This document shows, piece after piece, positions 9,103 through 20,585 of a stretch of DNA of 64,000 nt. The position numbers and the translations under genes are program-made. Origin of the DNA: Hoyosella rhizosphaerae (lineage in GTDB: Bacteria > Actinomycetota > Actinomycetes > Mycobacteriales > Mycobacteriaceae). The stretch is taken from positions 163,031 to 227,030 of the forward strand of contig NZ_BMJH01000004.1 of NCBI RefSeq assembly GCF_014643175.1, read 5' to 3'. The notes beneath the pieces are model-generated. The model ran no database searches, was not told the origin of the DNA, and worked only from the letters and a program-made list of their open reading frames with translations. Within the stretch, counting starts at the first letter, position 1; each line of letters begins with the position of its first letter.

Positions 9103-9109
9103 TGGTCAC

Positions 9110-9763
9110 ATGCCCTCGTCGAACCCGGTATCTGCATGGAAGTCCCTCAAGGAGGGAAACCTTCGTTTTGTCAGTGGATCACCTATGCACCCTAGCCAGG
9201 GTATAGATGATCGCGCGAAACTCGTAGAAGCCCAGCACCCCACAGCGGTGCTGTTTGGTTGTTCCGATTCGCGAGTGGCCGCTGAGATCATCTTCGATCA
9301 AGGTCTGGGCCAGATGTTTGTGATCCGGACCGCCGGACACGTCGTCGACTCCGCAGTCTTAGGGTCGGTTGAATACGGGGTCGGCGTTCTCGATGTGCCA
9401 TTGATTGTCGTGCTTGGGCACGATCGGTGCGGGGCGGTTGCTGCAGCACTGCAGGCGCTCGAAGGTGGAGACGTACCCCCAGGTTTTGTGCGTGACGTGG
9501 TGGAGCGAGTAACGCCGTCGTTGCTGCGGGCTCGGCAGCGAGGCTTTAGTCATATTGACGATTTTGAAGCACAGCACGTTCGCGAAACGTCGGAGCTACT
9601 GCTTGCGCGGTCGCGGGTGGTCGCTGACCGAGTGGCGGATGGCCGCTGCGCCATTGTTGGTGTGACGTACAAACTCGCCGAAGGCCAAGTGAAACTGCGT
9701 AGCGTCGTTGGCGATGTCGGTGATACTGACATCGATGACGGAGCACCTGTTTCGTCGGAATAA
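9110..9763 (+). CDS. Beta-class carbonic anhydrase (CanB-type)
   Basis: This 217-residue zinc enzyme hydrates carbon dioxide to bicarbonate. The zinc and catalytic residues are visible: Cys51-Ser-Asp53-Ser-Arg55, His104 and Cys107 (GHDRCG). It closely resembles M. tuberculosis Rv3588c (CanB) and sits beside mutY in the same way. I chose ATG 9110 because homologues begin at the matching MPSSNPVSAW. An upstream in-frame codon at 9044 would add 22 residues (Cys/His-containing) with no family support. There is no good ribosome binding site, so the message may be leaderless or the palindrome just upstream may matter. Confidence 0.93.
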   Translation: MPSSNPVSAWKSLKEGNLRFVSGSPMHPSQGIDDRAKLVEAQHPTAVLFGCSDSRVAAEIIFDQGLGQMFVIRTAGHVVDSAVLGSVEYGVGVLDVPLIVVLGHDRCGAVAAALQALEGGDVPPGFVRDVVERVTPSLLRARQRGFSHIDDFEAQHVRETSELLLARSRVVADRVADGRCAIVGVTYKLAEGQVKLRSVVGDVGDTDIDDGAPVSSE

Positions 9764-9844
9764 AACAATGTTGATGTAACTCACAGGGCGACACACCTAG
9801 CGCGGTCAACCCGGTGGATCACGTTCGGGCATACGGTAGGTCAC

Positions 9845-10618
9845 GTGTCCGATCCTGGTTACCGCTCACCTCGGCCGCCTCGGCGTCTTCCTCACCCGCC
9901 CGAGGTGTATCGGCGACGCAGAATTGCCGCCGCAGTGATTGTTCTCTTCCTCGTCATCGTTCTTGCTGTGGGCCTGTTCTTTGCCGTGCGGCTGGTACTA
10001 GGCGCCGGATCAGGCGACAACTCCGATCCACAGGCGTTGGTCGAAGCAACTGATGAACCGGACGAAGACGATGACGAAAGCGGCGATGACGAAAGTCTTG
10101 ACGCCGACGACGAGTTTGATGAAGTCCTCGAAGAAGACGATGACTTTGACGACGAACCTAAGATCGCGGAGGGGCCGTGCCTTGATTCTGCGATGGCGGT
10201 GCGTGCCACGGTGGACCGAACTGAGTACCCGGTAGGTGACCAGCCCCGATTCGGGATGGTGATCACCAACATTGGCGATACGACTTGTGCCCGCGACCTC
10301 GGACCGGCAGTGAAACAGGTGTCGGTGCGCAGCGTTGAAGGTGACCGCCGAATTTGGGTCAATACTGACTGTTCTCCCGCGACGGGTCGTGATGTGTGGA
10401 CTTTGGCTCCGGGGGACCAGGCGGCGTTCGCAATCACATGGTCGGGTACCAATTCTTCCCCAGGTTGTTCGGGCGCTCGGCAAACCGTTGAGCCCGGCGA
10501 ATACCGGTTGTTTACCCAGGTGGGTGAGGTATCGGCGGAACCAGTGACGTTCTCGGTTTTTGATCCGAACGCACCTGAACCTGAACCTGAAATTGAACCG
10601 TCGCCGCCAGGCGAATGA
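9845..10618 (+). CDS. Single-pass membrane protein with acidic linker (Rv3587c-like)
   Basis: This 257-residue protein has a short Pro/Arg-rich cytoplasmic start (RPPRRLPHPP), one transmembrane helix (AAAVIVLFLVIVLAVGLFFAV, about 27-47), a long Asp/Glu-rich linker (about 65-105), and an extracytoplasmic domain with four cysteines (PCLDS, DTTCA, TDCSPA, SPGCSGA) that could form two disulphides. Position between canB and disA matches Rv3587c, a conserved membrane protein of unknown function. It ends in a Pro/Glu tail. The stop is 1 bp from the convergent disA stop. Confidence 0.8.
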   Translation: MSDPGYRSPRPPRRLPHPPEVYRRRRIAAAVIVLFLVIVLAVGLFFAVRLVLGAGSGDNSDPQALVEATDEPDEDDDESGDDESLDADDEFDEVLEEDDDFDDEPKIAEGPCLDSAMAVRATVDRTEYPVGDQPRFGMVITNIGDTTCARDLGPAVKQVSVRSVEGDRRIWVNTDCSPATGRDVWTLAPGDQAAFAITWSGTNSSPGCSGARQTVEPGEYRLFTQVGEVSAEPVTFSVFDPNAPEPEPEIEPSPPGE

Positions 10619-10619
10619 A

Positions 10620-11699
10620 CTAGAACCGTTCTTCGAGAGTTGAACCCGCCAACCGGGTTAGGCCTTCAGCAAGCATTCGGGCACGGAAAGAGCTAATTCC
10701 TTCTACGGAGCGGAATTTTTCTGGGCTAGCGGCAAGCAGGGCTTGAAGGTTCCCGAATGTGCGCACGAGCTGCTCAACTTGAGTGAATGGAACCTTGGGG
10801 AGTTGCGTAAGGAAACGATATCCGCGCGGTGTTACAGAAGTGTCGAGGGTTTCCACAGATCTGCTGTAGCCGAGTAGGTGAGCCAACTCGGGGAGATCGA
10901 GCAGTGCGCCATCAGAAATGCCTTCGAGAGCCGCTAGCGCCTTATCGACGGTCGGCTCGTCTGGATGTTCTGGAGCGCTTAGGTAGTCGCGAAGCACCAT
11001 GCGCCGTTGCAGTTCGTTGCCGCCAAGGTATTCCTCTAGTTGTAGGGCGATCTGGCGACCGTCAACCCCAAGTTCGATGACATCGCGGTCGATTTCTACC
11101 GAGATGCGGCGCACCATTTCGAGTCGCTGGATAACCAGTAGTGCGTCGCGGAGGCTGACGAAGTCGTCGATTTCCTCTACTGCGAGCGCCCGGGTGACCT
11201 CGTCTAGCCGGTGCTTATACCGCTGGAGGGTGGCGATTGCCTGGTTGGCGCGCGAGAGGATGGTGGCGGAGTCGTCGAGGACATGTCTGGTGCCGCTAGC
11301 GTAGACGCTGGCGATGCTCATCGACTGGCTTACCGAGATGACGGGGTAGCCAGTTTGGAGGGCTGTACGTTCCGCTGTGCGGTGCCGGGTGCCGGATTCT
11401 TCGGTGGGGAGAGAAGGATCGGGAACCAGTTGGACATTCGCTCGAACAATCCTGCGGCCGTCTGACGAAAGAACGACTGCGCCATCCATTTTTGCGAGCT
11501 CGCGAAGCCTTGTGGGAGCAAATTCGACATCAAGAACGAAGCCGCCGTCGCATAGCCGTTCAACGGTGTCGTCGTAGCCGAGAACAATTAGTGCGCCGGT
11601 GCGACCGCGAACAATTCGTTCGAGCGCATCCCGAAGCCCAGTTCCGGGAGCGAGTCTTGCAATCGTGGAAAGCAGTTCGGATGGGTTCTTCTGCGACAC
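10620..11699 (-). CDS. disA: Diadenylate cyclase DisA (c-di-AMP synthase)
   Basis: This 359-residue protein condenses two ATP into the second messenger c-di-AMP and scans DNA. The N-terminal DAC domain has the catalytic [11 protein letters not shown] and the [11 protein letters not shown] motif. A helical linker follows, then a C-terminal RuvA-like helix-hairpin-helix domain ([12 protein letters not shown]). I chose GTG 11699 ([10 protein letters not shown]) because it gives the length of mycobacterial DisA (358). An upstream start at 11804 would run into the end of radA. It is 46 bp downstream of radA on the same strand. RadA binds and restrains DisA in mycobacteria, which fits the shared transcription unit. 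Confidence 0.95.
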   Translation of the reverse strand: MSQKNPSELLSTIARLAPGTGLRDALERIVRGRTGALIVLGYDDTVERLCDGGFVLDVEFAPTRLRELAKMDGAVVLSSDGRRIVRANVQLVPDPSLPTEESGTRHRTAERTALQTGYPVISVSQSMSIASVYASGTRHVLDDSATILSRANQAIATLQRYKHRLDEVTRALAVEEIDDFVSLRDALLVIQRLEMVRRISVEIDRDVIELGVDGRQIALQLEEYLGGNELQRRMVLRDYLSAPEHPDEPTVDKALAALEGISDGALLDLPELAHLLGYSRSVETLDTSVTPRGYRFLTQLPKVPFTQVEQLVRTFGNLQALLAASPEKFRSVEGISSFRARMLAEGLTRLAGSTLEERF

Positions 11700-11745
11700 A
11701 TCGCACCTTCTACTTCGCCAACGTGGAATATCTATGAAGCCTACT

Positions 11746-13152
11746 TCACTTCTGTTTCGCCTCAGGAGCCAAGGCGGACAGTGCTTCACCGACGTTGCGT
11801 ACATGCGTTACTGCGACGTTGTGGGGCATTGCATCGGAGTCTGCCGGAACGATGGCGCGGGTGAAGCCGAGGCGTGCAGCTTCCTGTACTCGGCGCCCGG
11901 CACCCGGTACTCGGCGGACTTCGCCAGCTAGACCCACTTCGCCGATTACGATCGTTCGTTCCGGCAGTACAAGATCGCGCGCACCCGATGCGACAGCCAC
12001 CGCGATAGCGAGGTCAGCCGAAGGCTCCGTCACCCGCATACCACCAACAGTGGCGACATACACCTCAGAACCAGTCAGGCTGAGCCCACAGCGACGTTCA
12101 AGAACCGCCAAAATCATGGCGACCCGTGAACTGTCGAGTCCACTTACTGCCCTTCGAGGCGACGGAATACCGTTGCCCGCCACGAGTGCTTGCACTTCCC
12201 CCAGCATCGGGCGTTTGCCGTCCATCGCGACGGTGATCGCTGTACCGGAAACTGTGTGCGAATGATGATGGAGGAATAACCCAGATGGGTCGGTGATCTC
12301 TTTGATGCCGCTTTCGCAGAGTTCAAAACACCCGACTTCATCCGTTGGCCCGAACCTGTTTTTGATTCCGCGAACCATTCGGAGCGTCGAGTTCTTGTCG
12401 CCTTCAAAGTGCAGCACTACATCGACGATGTGCTCCAGCGAGCGTGGTCCGGCGACTGAACCGTCTTTGGTGACGTGGCCAACGAGAAGTACCGCAAGTC
12501 CGGAAGTTTTCGCCAAATTTGTCAACGCATTGGTGACGGCCCGCACCTGGGTGACACCGCCTGTGGTGCCCTCAACGTCGGCGGCGCGCATCGTTTGAAC
12601 CGAGTCGACGATAAGCAGGCTTGGTCGAACTTGTTCGACGTGCCCGAGAATGGTGGCGAGTTCAGATTCTGCGGCGATCATGACGCGCTCGTGTAGGGCA
12701 TTCGTCCGGTCCGCACGGAGGCGAACCTGACCGGCTGATTCTTCACCCGTGATGTACAAAGCTGTGTCGTGCTCGGCCCAGCGGCGTACGACTTCGAGGA
12801 GCAGAGTCGATTTGCCCACTCCGGGTTCGCCCGCCAACAGGATCATCGCGCCTGGGACAACGCCGCCGCCGAGCACGCGGTCGAGTTCAGCAATTCCGGT
12901 GGAACGAACTGCGGCGTGGCTGCCTTCGACTTCGTTGATTGAGCGAGCAGGACTCGACGGCAGCAATCCGCCGGTGGTGCTTGCGATACGCGATTCAGGC
13001 AGGGCGGATCGTTGGAGTGCTGAAGTCTGCAAAGGCGATAGGGCTGGCGCTTCTTCAACCGAACCCCACGCGCCGCACTCAGGGCATCGGCCCGCCCATT
13101 TGAAAGTCACATATTGGCAGGCCGTGCACCGGAAAGTCGTCTTTGTTCGCAC
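11746..13152 (-). CDS. radA: DNA repair protein RadA (Sms)
   Basis: This 468-residue RecA-like helicase accelerates branch migration in recombination repair. The N-terminal C4 zinc finger has Cys9, 12, 23 and 26 (RCTACQYV then GRCPECG). The RecA-like core has Walker [10 protein letters not shown], the RadA signature KNRFG, and a C-terminal Lon-protease-like domain. I chose GTG 13152 (or the GTG just before it) because the zinc finger normally starts about 8 residues in. An ATG at 13200 would add 16 residues. No clear ribosome binding site precedes any of these. It is upstream of disA in the same unit. Confidence 0.94.
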   Translation of the reverse strand: MRTKTTFRCTACQYVTFKWAGRCPECGAWGSVEEAPALSPLQTSALQRSALPESRIASTTGGLLPSSPARSINEVEGSHAAVRSTGIAELDRVLGGGVVPGAMILLAGEPGVGKSTLLLEVVRRWAEHDTALYITGEESAGQVRLRADRTNALHERVMIAAESELATILGHVEQVRPSLLIVDSVQTMRAADVEGTTGGVTQVRAVTNALTNLAKTSGLAVLLVGHVTKDGSVAGPRSLEHIVDVVLHFEGDKNSTLRMVRGIKNRFGPTDEVGCFELCESGIKEITDPSGLFLHHHSHTVSGTAITVAMDGKRPMLGEVQALVAGNGIPSPRRAVSGLDSSRVAMILAVLERRCGLSLTGSEVYVATVGGMRVTEPSADLAIAVAVASGARDLVLPERTIVIGEVGLAGEVRRVPGAGRRVQEAARLGFTRAIVPADSDAMPHNVAVTHVRNVGEALSALAPEAKQK

Positions 13153-13259
13153 CACAGGTAGGAGGCTATCGCAGAGGGGTGACAATTCCCGTTCCTGCAA
13201 CGAGCGCTGCGGTTAAGTATCCAAACAGCAACTCAAAGCGCTGCGAGCCTACCGACGTG

Positions 13260-13898
13260 CTAGTGGCTGCCGTATGGCCTTGGCACGTAAGTACGTGTGG
13301 ATGCAGCGCCGGGCTCAACGGGGACGTTGAGAACAATTTCCCCGGTTTCCTCAAAGGTGAAAGTGATCGGCACTGTGAGGCCTGGGCGCACATTGGAGCT
13401 CAAGTTACTGAGTTCAACCGTGGGACGATCTTCGTCTGGTTCGAGTTCAAGCACTGCTGTTCCAACGCGCAATACGCCACCGGCAGGAACTGTCAACTCA
13501 TCATCGGGGAAGCTGACTTGAGCGTCGAACGACTCAATGCTGGTGAGCACGTCTGGTGTCACGGCGTTGTTGTTTACCACGGTGAAAACCAACGTGGCGG
13601 TGGCAGAAGTCTCAAGCGGGTATGCCTCGGCGTCCTCGAACGCAATATGGGCATTCCGGATCGCAATGTCGCCAACATCGACGAATGACCCGGTGACGGC
13701 TGCCTCTTTGGAGCCAGTTTGTGTCACCTGGCCAGCGCCGCACCCGGTAAGTGCAAGTGCTGCGCCCGCGCCGAGCGCGATCGTTGCGGCGGCAATTCGG
13801 CCTACCCGCGTGCGTGAACGCGGAGTTAACGCACCAGCATTGGAACTGTGCTGCGCAGTTGACGAAGTCACGGTCGGTCCTCCCGGGCTCTTGGTCAT
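13260..13898 (-). CDS. lpqE: Lipoprotein LpqE
   Basis: This exported protein of about 212 residues has a lipobox ALALTGC, so it is probably lipid-anchored on the outer face of the membrane. The mature part is beta-rich (VVNNNAVTPDVLTSIES; LSSNVRPGLTVPITFTFEETG), resembling the copper-chaperone-like fold of the DUF461 family, but without an evident Met/His copper site. Position between radA and carD matches Rv3584 (LpqE), of unknown function. The start is taken at ATG 13898; a TTG five codons earlier is possible. It is transcribed towards radA-disA. Confidence 0.82.
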   Translation of the reverse strand: MTKSPGGPTVTSSTAQHSSNAGALTPRSRTRVGRIAAATIALGAGAALALTGCGAGQVTQTGSKEAAVTGSFVDVGDIAIRNAHIAFEDAEAYPLETSATATLVFTVVNNNAVTPDVLTSIESFDAQVSFPDDELTVPAGGVLRVGTAVLELEPDEDRPTVELSNLSSNVRPGLTVPITFTFEETGEIVLNVPVEPGAASTRTYVPRPYGSH

Positions 13899-14897
<999 letters not shown>

Positions 14898-14919
14898 TGT
14901 CGCACCCGTCGTTTCTCGG

Positions 14920-15621
14920 ATGAGCAGGCAGCACCGCCGCATAGCGGCGATCGTTCCTGCTGCGGGAATGGGTACAAGACTCGGAGGAGCGCTCCCGAAG
15001 GCTTATGTCAGCCTCGGTGGGCGCCCTTTGCTGTCGTGGGCTGTAGAGGGCCTCCGGAATTCAGGAGTTGTGGACAGCATCATTGTCCTTGGCGCACCGG
15101 ACCGCCTTCAGCAGGCACGAGAAATCGTGGGCAGCGATGTACTGGTTCTTGCTGGCGGGGTCGAGCGCTCAGATTCCGTTAAAGCAGGACTTGATGCGGT
15201 TGGTGACGTCGACTACGTACTAGTTCACGACGCTGCTCGTGCACTAACCCCTCCGTCGATGATTCGGCGAATCGCCGACGCGCTCTTTTCCGGCGCCGAT
15301 GCGGTCATACCAGTGCTCCCTGTCGTCGACACAATCAAAACTGTCGATTCGGACGGTTGCGTCACTGGAACTCCGGTACGAGCAACGCTGCGGGCCGTCC
15401 AAACCCCTCAGGGATTCCGAGCAGAACTGCTGCGTGCTGCACACGATGCGGCAATACAATCGGGCGCAGATGTTACAGACGACGCCATGCTCGTGGAAAA
15501 GGTCGGCGCGACTGTTCGAACCGTTGACGGCCATTCGCACGCCTTCAAGGTGACTACGCCGCTTGATCTCACCCTTGCAGAGGCGCTCGTTGCCTCCCAG
15601 CCCACACTTTTGGCTCAATAG
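14920..15621 (+). CDS. ispD: 2-C-methyl-D-erythritol 4-phosphate cytidylyltransferase
   Basis: This 233-residue enzyme of the non-mevalonate isoprenoid pathway transfers CMP to methylerythritol phosphate. The N-terminal nucleotide-binding motif IVPAAGMGTRLGG (11-23) with the following LPKAY lysine is characteristic, and VLVHDAARAL and RAVQTPQGF are the other family signatures. It lies between carD and ispF. Together IspD and IspF supply precursors for the menaquinone side chain and decaprenyl phosphate. Confidence 0.96.
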   Translation: MSRQHRRIAAIVPAAGMGTRLGGALPKAYVSLGGRPLLSWAVEGLRNSGVVDSIIVLGAPDRLQQAREIVGSDVLVLAGGVERSDSVKAGLDAVGDVDYVLVHDAARALTPPSMIRRIADALFSGADAVIPVLPVVDTIKTVDSDGCVTGTPVRATLRAVQTPQGFRAELLRAAHDAAIQSGADVTDDAMLVEKVGATVRTVDGHSHAFKVTTPLDLTLAEALVASQPTLLAQ

Positions 15622-15640
15622 CGGATAGAGTCGCCCTGTG

Positions 15641-16108
15641 ATGCGCGTAGGGATTGGCACAGACGTTCACCCAATCGAAGCGGGACGACCATGCTGGATA
15701 GCTGGCCTGTTGTTTGATGGAGAATCCGGCTGCACGGGCCACTCAGATGGAGATGTTGCTGCGCACGCTTTGTGCGACGCGTTGCTGTCAGCTGCAGGTA
15801 TGGGTGATCTAGGTGCAGTTTTCGGAACCGGGCGACCAGAGTTCGACGGCGTGAGTGGCGCCGCACTGCTCACAGAGGTGCGCAGACTGCTGACTGAAGC
15901 TGGAATGACGATCTCCAATGCCGCAGTGCAAGTGATCGGCAACCGACCCAAAATGGGCCCGCGACGTGTTGAAGCCGAAACGGTGCTCTCAGAAATCGTT
16001 GGCGGACCAGTATCTGTGTCGGCAACAACGACTGACGGCCTCGGCTTGACTGGTCGTGGCGAGGGAATTGCAGCAGTAGCAACGGCACTGATCTCCACCA
16101 ACGCCTAG
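15641..16108 (+). CDS. ispF: 2-C-methyl-D-erythritol 2,4-cyclodiphosphate synthase
   Basis: This 155-residue trimeric metal enzyme cyclises CDP-methylerythritol phosphate. Starting at ATG 15641, the zinc ligands fall at the canonical positions Asp8, His10 and His42 ([16 protein letters not shown]), which is why I prefer it to the GTG one codon earlier. The GPRRVEAE and [17 protein letters not shown] segments complete the active site between subunits. It is downstream of ispD with a 19-bp gap. Confidence 0.96.
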   Translation: MRVGIGTDVHPIEAGRPCWIAGLLFDGESGCTGHSDGDVAAHALCDALLSAAGMGDLGAVFGTGRPEFDGVSGAALLTEVRRLLTEAGMTISNAAVQVIGNRPKMGPRRVEAETVLSEIVGGPVSVSATTTDGLGLTGRGEGIAAVATALISTNA

Positions 16109-16155
16109 CAAAGTAATTCGATCACTAGACCTCCTACCAAGTAGGATGAGGCGTT

Positions 16156-17556
16156 GTGACCCTGCGCCTATATGACACCGAGACGCGTACCCTCCGTGAC
16201 TTCGTTTCCCTCGTGGACGGACAGGTGTCTATTTACCTCTGTGGCGCCACTGTTCAAAGCGAACCGCACATCGGCCATGTCCGAAGCGGCGTCGCGTTTG
16301 ATGTTCTGCGTCGTTGGCTCGCCGCACAGGGCTTTGACGTGCTGTTTGTGCGCAACGTCACCGATATTGACGACAAGATCCTCACCAAAGCTGCCGAGGC
16401 TGGGCGTCCCTGGTGGGAGTGGGCCGCCCGCTTTGAGCGCGCCTTTGATCGTGCTTACGACAAACTAGGTGTGCTTCCGCCATCAGTGTCACCCCGCGCC
16501 ACGGGCCACATAACTCAGATGGTCGAACTCATCGAGACTCTCATTGAGAGGGGTCACGCCTACGCTGCTGGGGGAGACGTGTACTTCGATGTACGCAGTT
16601 TCCCAAACTACGGTGCGCTGTCGGGTCACAAAATTGATGATGTGCACCAAGGTGAAGGCGCGGGACATTTTAAGCGCGACCAAAGCGACTTCACCCTGTG
16701 GAAAGCAGCTAAACCAGGGGAGCCATCGTGGCCAACCCCGTGGGGGGACGGCCGCCCCGGTTGGCACCTAGAGTGCTCAGCGATGGCCGCAACTTACCTT
16801 GGTTCTGATTTTGATATTCACTGCGGCGGTATGGATCTGGTTTTCCCGCACCACGAAAACGAGATTGCGCAAAGCCGCGCGGCCGGATGCGGTTTTGCAC
16901 ACTATTGGTTGCACAACGGGTGGGTGACGCTCGGCGGCGAAAAGATGTCAAAATCGTTGGGCAACATTTTGTCGATTCCCGCGGTGCTTGAGCGAGTGCG
17001 ACCACAAGAACTTCGCTATTACCTTGGCAGCGCCCACTATCGATCCATGCTGGAGTACTCCGAGCATGCACTGCAAGAAGCCGCAGCAACATACAGGCGT
17101 ATCGAAGCGTTCATCGCCCGCGTTGAGCGACGGGTCGGAGCGATTCCGCGTGGCAACTGGACAGACGCTTTTGCTGCCGCGCTCAACGACGACGTTGGAG
17201 TGCCTGCGGCGTTAGCAGAAGTGCACCACACAATTACGGAGGCCAATACTGCGCTTGAGCGTGGTGACGGTGAACGTGCGCGTAGCCTAGCTGCCCAGGT
17301 GCGGGGTATGCTCGCCATTCTCGGTGTTGACCCACTCGACGAGCATTGGCACGAAGTTGGCGCAGATTCGTCGGCATCGGAACCAGCGATCGCGGCTCTT
17401 GAAGGTCTCGTTCGCTCTGAAATGCAACTGCGACAGCAAGCCCGTCAGGATCGCGATTGGGCGAAAGCTGACGCGATACGTGACAAATTGGCTGCGCTTG
17501 GGATTGACCTCACGGACACCGCTGATGGCCCAGAATGGTCACTACGGAATCAGTGA
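16156..17556 (+). CDS. cysS: Cysteinyl-tRNA synthetase
   Basis: This 466-residue class I synthetase has the HIGH motif as HIGH at 38-41, zinc-binding Cys29 (YLCGATV) with the later HLECSAM and FPHHENE segments, and KMSKS in [11 protein letters not shown]. The anticodon-binding C-terminus ends [10 protein letters not shown]. The start is GTG 16156. A small hairpin (TCCTAC-CAA-GTAGGA, 16132-16146) lies just upstream. I found no T-box structure. It is followed by rlmB as in M. tuberculosis. Confidence 0.97.
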   Translation: MTLRLYDTETRTLRDFVSLVDGQVSIYLCGATVQSEPHIGHVRSGVAFDVLRRWLAAQGFDVLFVRNVTDIDDKILTKAAEAGRPWWEWAARFERAFDRAYDKLGVLPPSVSPRATGHITQMVELIETLIERGHAYAAGGDVYFDVRSFPNYGALSGHKIDDVHQGEGAGHFKRDQSDFTLWKAAKPGEPSWPTPWGDGRPGWHLECSAMAATYLGSDFDIHCGGMDLVFPHHENEIAQSRAAGCGFAHYWLHNGWVTLGGEKMSKSLGNILSIPAVLERVRPQELRYYLGSAHYRSMLEYSEHALQEAAATYRRIEAFIARVERRVGAIPRGNWTDAFAAALNDDVGVPAALAEVHHTITEANTALERGDGERARSLAAQVRGMLAILGVDPLDEHWHEVGADSSASEPAIAALEGLVRSEMQLRQQARQDRDWAKADAIRDKLAALGIDLTDTADGPEWSLRNQ

Positions 17557-17602
17557 GCGGTACATAATTCCGCGCGACCACCACAATGAAAATGAGGACA
17601 TA

Positions 17603-18571
17603 ATGGCAGGTAACTCCAGTCGTCGGGGTGCCGTGCGTAAACCCGGTACCAAGAAAGGCCCCGTTGTTGGTTCAGGGGGACAGAGGCGCCGCGGCCTAGA
17701 GCCACGGGGATCCACTCCGCCCGCCGAGATGCGCTACGGGCATGCGGCGTCGAAGAGGGCTGCGGCGAAGGCGAAGGAGAAGCAGGCTCGCGCGGCTCTC
17801 GAAGCTTCGCGCAAGCGTTCCGCTGAGGGCCCCGAACTCGTGCTGGGACGCAATGCGGTCGTCGAATGCTTACGCGCTGGCGTTCCCGCGACGGCACTTT
17901 TCATCGCAGTAGGAACCGAGGCAGACGAAAGGCTTTCTGAAGCGGTTCACTATGCAGGTAATGAAGGGATCTCGATTCTTGAGGTCCCACGCACTGACCT
18001 CGACAAGATGACGACGAACGGGATGCATCAGGGTGTCGCACTGCAGGTGCCCCCGTATAAATACGCGCACCCCGACGATCTCATCCGATTGGGCCGCGAA
18101 AGCAAGGCCCCGGGTCTGGTTGTGGCTCTCGACAACATCACGGATCCCCGCAACCTCGGCGCTGTTGTCCGGTCCGCCGCTGCGTTCGGCGGCAATGGGG
18201 TCGTGATCCCGGAACGTCGGTCGGCCAGCGTCACCGCAGTCGCTTGGCGTACCAGTGCAGGCGCGGCGGCTCGGCTTCCAGTCGCGCGGGCGACAAACCT
18301 CACTCGCACGCTGAAGCATTTTCAGGAAAACGGGTACTTTGTTGCCGGGTTGGACACTGAAGGAGCGGTATCGCTCGACGAATTCACGTCAACGGATGTG
18401 CCGCTGCTGATCGTCGTAGGGTCAGAGGGCAAGGGACTGTCCAGGCTCGTTCGCGAAACATGCGACGTCATCGTCAGTGTGCCAATGGCGAAGACCGTTG
18501 AGTCTCTGAACGCGTCTGTCGCCGCTGGTGTTGTCCTTGCGGAGATTGCTCGCCAGCGGCGACAGCGCTAG
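17603..18571 (+). CDS. rlmB: 23S rRNA (guanosine-2'-O-)-methyltransferase RlmB (TrmH family)
   Basis: This 322-residue SPOUT-fold methyltransferase is expected to 2'-O-methylate G2251 of 23S rRNA. The N-terminus is a basic, Gly/Lys-rich tail (about 1-65) typical of actinobacterial members, then the substrate-binding L30e-like domain from [10 protein letters not shown]. The SpoU domain has motif 1 [17 protein letters not shown], motif 2 [10 protein letters not shown] and motif 3 [15 protein letters not shown]. The start is ATG 17603. The frame extends upstream into cysS but with no family support. It converges on the acyl-CoA dehydrogenase gene with an 8-bp gap. Confidence 0.94.
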   Translation: MAGNSSRRGAVRKPGTKKGPVVGSGGQRRRGLEPRGSTPPAEMRYGHAASKRAAAKAKEKQARAALEASRKRSAEGPELVLGRNAVVECLRAGVPATALFIAVGTEADERLSEAVHYAGNEGISILEVPRTDLDKMTTNGMHQGVALQVPPYKYAHPDDLIRLGRESKAPGLVVALDNITDPRNLGAVVRSAAAFGGNGVVIPERRSASVTAVAWRTSAGAAARLPVARATNLTRTLKHFQENGYFVAGLDTEGAVSLDEFTSTDVPLLIVVGSEGKGLSRLVRETCDVIVSVPMAKTVESLNASVAAGVVLAEIARQRRQR

Positions 18572-18579
18572 TTAAACCG

Positions 18580-20502
18580 CTATTCGCGTTCGTATACGTT
18601 GGCGTCGTTGAGCATGGAGGCACGCAACATGCTCTCGGGCACCCCCATGCCTTCGACTAGCGTGAGGGCATGGGGGCGGAGCTTTTCGCAGAGTTCATTG
18701 ACGCCGCGACGAACAGCCTTCGCTCGTTCGACCGACATGAACCGGTGCATGATGAACCAGTCGCGATCCGCTTCCACCTCGGAGTAGACGTAGAGGTCGC
18801 AGAGAGTTTCGGCGATCTCCCTCGCCTCATCGTCTTGAATGAGGTCGAGGCCATCGATGAACGATTCCAAGATGAGTCGATCGATGTGTGCGGAACCGGC
18901 TTTGATGATGTGGTCCTGGGCGTTGTTGAACGCCGTGAATGGGTCGCCCTCTTTTGCACCATTGCGGAGCCGCTGTGCTGCTGTGCGAACGAGGTAATCT
19001 TCGCGGTCTGCGAAGAGTTGGAGCTGCACAGCTCGCTTCGATAGGTCGCCTTCCTCGACGGTTTCGTCGCTGCGGTCTTTCAACGTCTGGATCATTTGAC
19101 GCACGCCTGACCGTTCACGAACCACATCGCGAGCCATGGTGGCGGCGAAACGAATCCAGTCGCTTGCTGCGTAGTCGCGCACCTCATCGGCGTACGCGGT
19201 GAGGAGTTCCTTGGCGACCAACTGGGTGAGAACGTGATTGTCACCTTCGAATGTGGTGAACACATCGGTGTCGGCTTTCAAGGTGACGATCCGGTTTTCG
19301 GATAAGTAGCCGGCGCCGCCGCAAGCTTCGCGTGCCTCTTGGATTGCCCGTGTTGCGTGCCACGTCTGTGCAGCTTTTAAGCCAGCGGCCTGCTTTTCGA
19401 GTGCTCGTTGACCTTCGGGGTCCACATTTTGCCCGGTTTGGATGAGATGCATCTTGCGAACGAGTTCATTCTGGGCAAAAGCTAGTGCGTAGGACTTTGC
19501 GATCAACGGCAGTAGCCGACGCTGGTGCACCAAGTAGTCGAACAGCACATTCTCAGGTTCGTCCTTTGCGGGCCGGAACTGGCGTCGCTTGAGTGCGTAG
19601 CGTGCGGCGATGCTGAGCGCCACGCGAGCCCCTGCGGCTGCCCCTCCACCGACACTAACTCGACCACGGACGAGCGTTCCGAGAGTTGTGAAGAAACGGC
19701 GGCTGTCGTTCTCGATCTCTGAGCTGTAGGTTCCATCTTCCGCAACATCGGCGTACCGATTAAGCAGGTTTTCCCGGGGGATACGGACGTTGTCGAACAT
19801 GATGCGCCCGTTATCGACACCGAGTAGGCCGCCTTTATGCCCGCAATCAGATGTGGTTACGCCGGGTAGGTCGTTGCCGTTTTCGTCACGTAGCGGCACT
19901 ACGAAGCAATGCACACCGTGGCCCTCGCCATCGGTGATGAGTTGCGCAAACACTGCGGCAACGGAGGCGTGCTCAGCAGCGCCGCCGATGTAATCCTTGC
20001 GCGACGATGGCGTTGGCGAATTGATGACAAACTCTTGCGTCGCGGGGTCATATGTTGCGGTGGTTTCGAGTTGCTGTACATCGCTGCCGTGACCAGATTC
20101 AGTCATGGCGAAGCAACCGAGCAAATCAAGATTAATGAGTGGCCGAATGTACTTGTCGTGGTGGGTTTTGGTTCCCAAGTTTTCAACAGCCCCACCGAAG
20201 AGGCCCCACTGCACCCCAGCCTTAACGGTTAGGGAGAGGTCTGCATAAGCGAGCATCTCGAACCCGGCGACAGCAGCTCCGGCGTCGCCTGTGCCGCCGT
20301 TTTCACGACGAAAACCGTGTTGTGGGTAGCCGGTGTCCACGAGGGCTTGCATTTGCTTGAGCGTGCGCGCTCGGGCCGTTTGCGTGTCGAGTCCGGGTTC
20401 GGTAGCGAAGATGTCCGATGCCAAGTATTCGCGGCACTGATCGCGAACTTCTTTCCACGGTCCGTCGAGTGCGTCGCGTAGGAATTCCCCTGTGGTGGTC
20501 AT
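18580..20502 (-). CDS. Acyl-CoA dehydrogenase/oxidase family protein (FadE-like)
   Basis: This roughly 640-residue flavoprotein of the acyl-CoA dehydrogenase superfamily has the extended length of acyl-CoA oxidase-type members. Seen are the N-terminal helical domain, the middle domain with CFAMTESGHGSDVQQLET (FAD contact), the linker KDYIGGAAEHASVAAVFAQL, the C-terminal helical domain with YALKRRQF and ACGGAGYLSENRI, and a further oxidase-like extension. It probably acts in fatty-acid or sterol side-chain beta-oxidation; whether it is a dehydrogenase or an oxidase cannot be told from sequence alone. The start is taken at ATG 20502 (MTTTGEFLRD). Confidence 0.85.
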   Translation of the reverse strand: MTTTGEFLRDALDGPWKEVRDQCREYLASDIFATEPGLDTQTARARTLKQMQALVDTGYPQHGFRRENGGTGDAGAAVAGFEMLAYADLSLTVKAGVQWGLFGGAVENLGTKTHHDKYIRPLINLDLLGCFAMTESGHGSDVQQLETTATYDPATQEFVINSPTPSSRKDYIGGAAEHASVAAVFAQLITDGEGHGVHCFVVPLRDENGNDLPGVTTSDCGHKGGLLGVDNGRIMFDNVRIPRENLLNRYADVAEDGTYSSEIENDSRRFFTTLGTLVRGRVSVGGGAAAGARVALSIAARYALKRRQFRPAKDEPENVLFDYLVHQRRLLPLIAKSYALAFAQNELVRKMHLIQTGQNVDPEGQRALEKQAAGLKAAQTWHATRAIQEAREACGGAGYLSENRIVTLKADTDVFTTFEGDNHVLTQLVAKELLTAYADEVRDYAASDWIRFAATMARDVVRERSGVRQMIQTLKDRSDETVEEGDLSKRAVQLQLFADREDYLVRTAAQRLRNGAKEGDPFTAFNNAQDHIIKAGSAHIDRLILESFIDGLDLIQDDEAREIAETLCDLYVYSEVEADRDWFIMHRFMSVERAKAVRRGVNELCEKLRPHALTLVEGMGVPESMLRASMLNDANVYERE

Positions 20503-20585
20503 ACATCTGACGATAACCGTCGATGTTGATGTTGGCACGACGTTCTCAGGAGCGATTAAGGCTTGACTGGTGCCATGATGGAAGT

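Noticed and set aside
9044..9109. 22-residue N-terminal extension of the carbonic anhydrase
   Set aside because: Homologues start at MPSSNPVSAW, and the extension coincides with a palindromic element.
16109..16155. T-box riboswitch before cysS
   Set aside because: The gap is only 47 bp with one small hairpin, too short for a T-box.
17324..17602. Upstream extension of rlmB
   Set aside because: It lies inside cysS in another frame and adds unrelated basic sequence.
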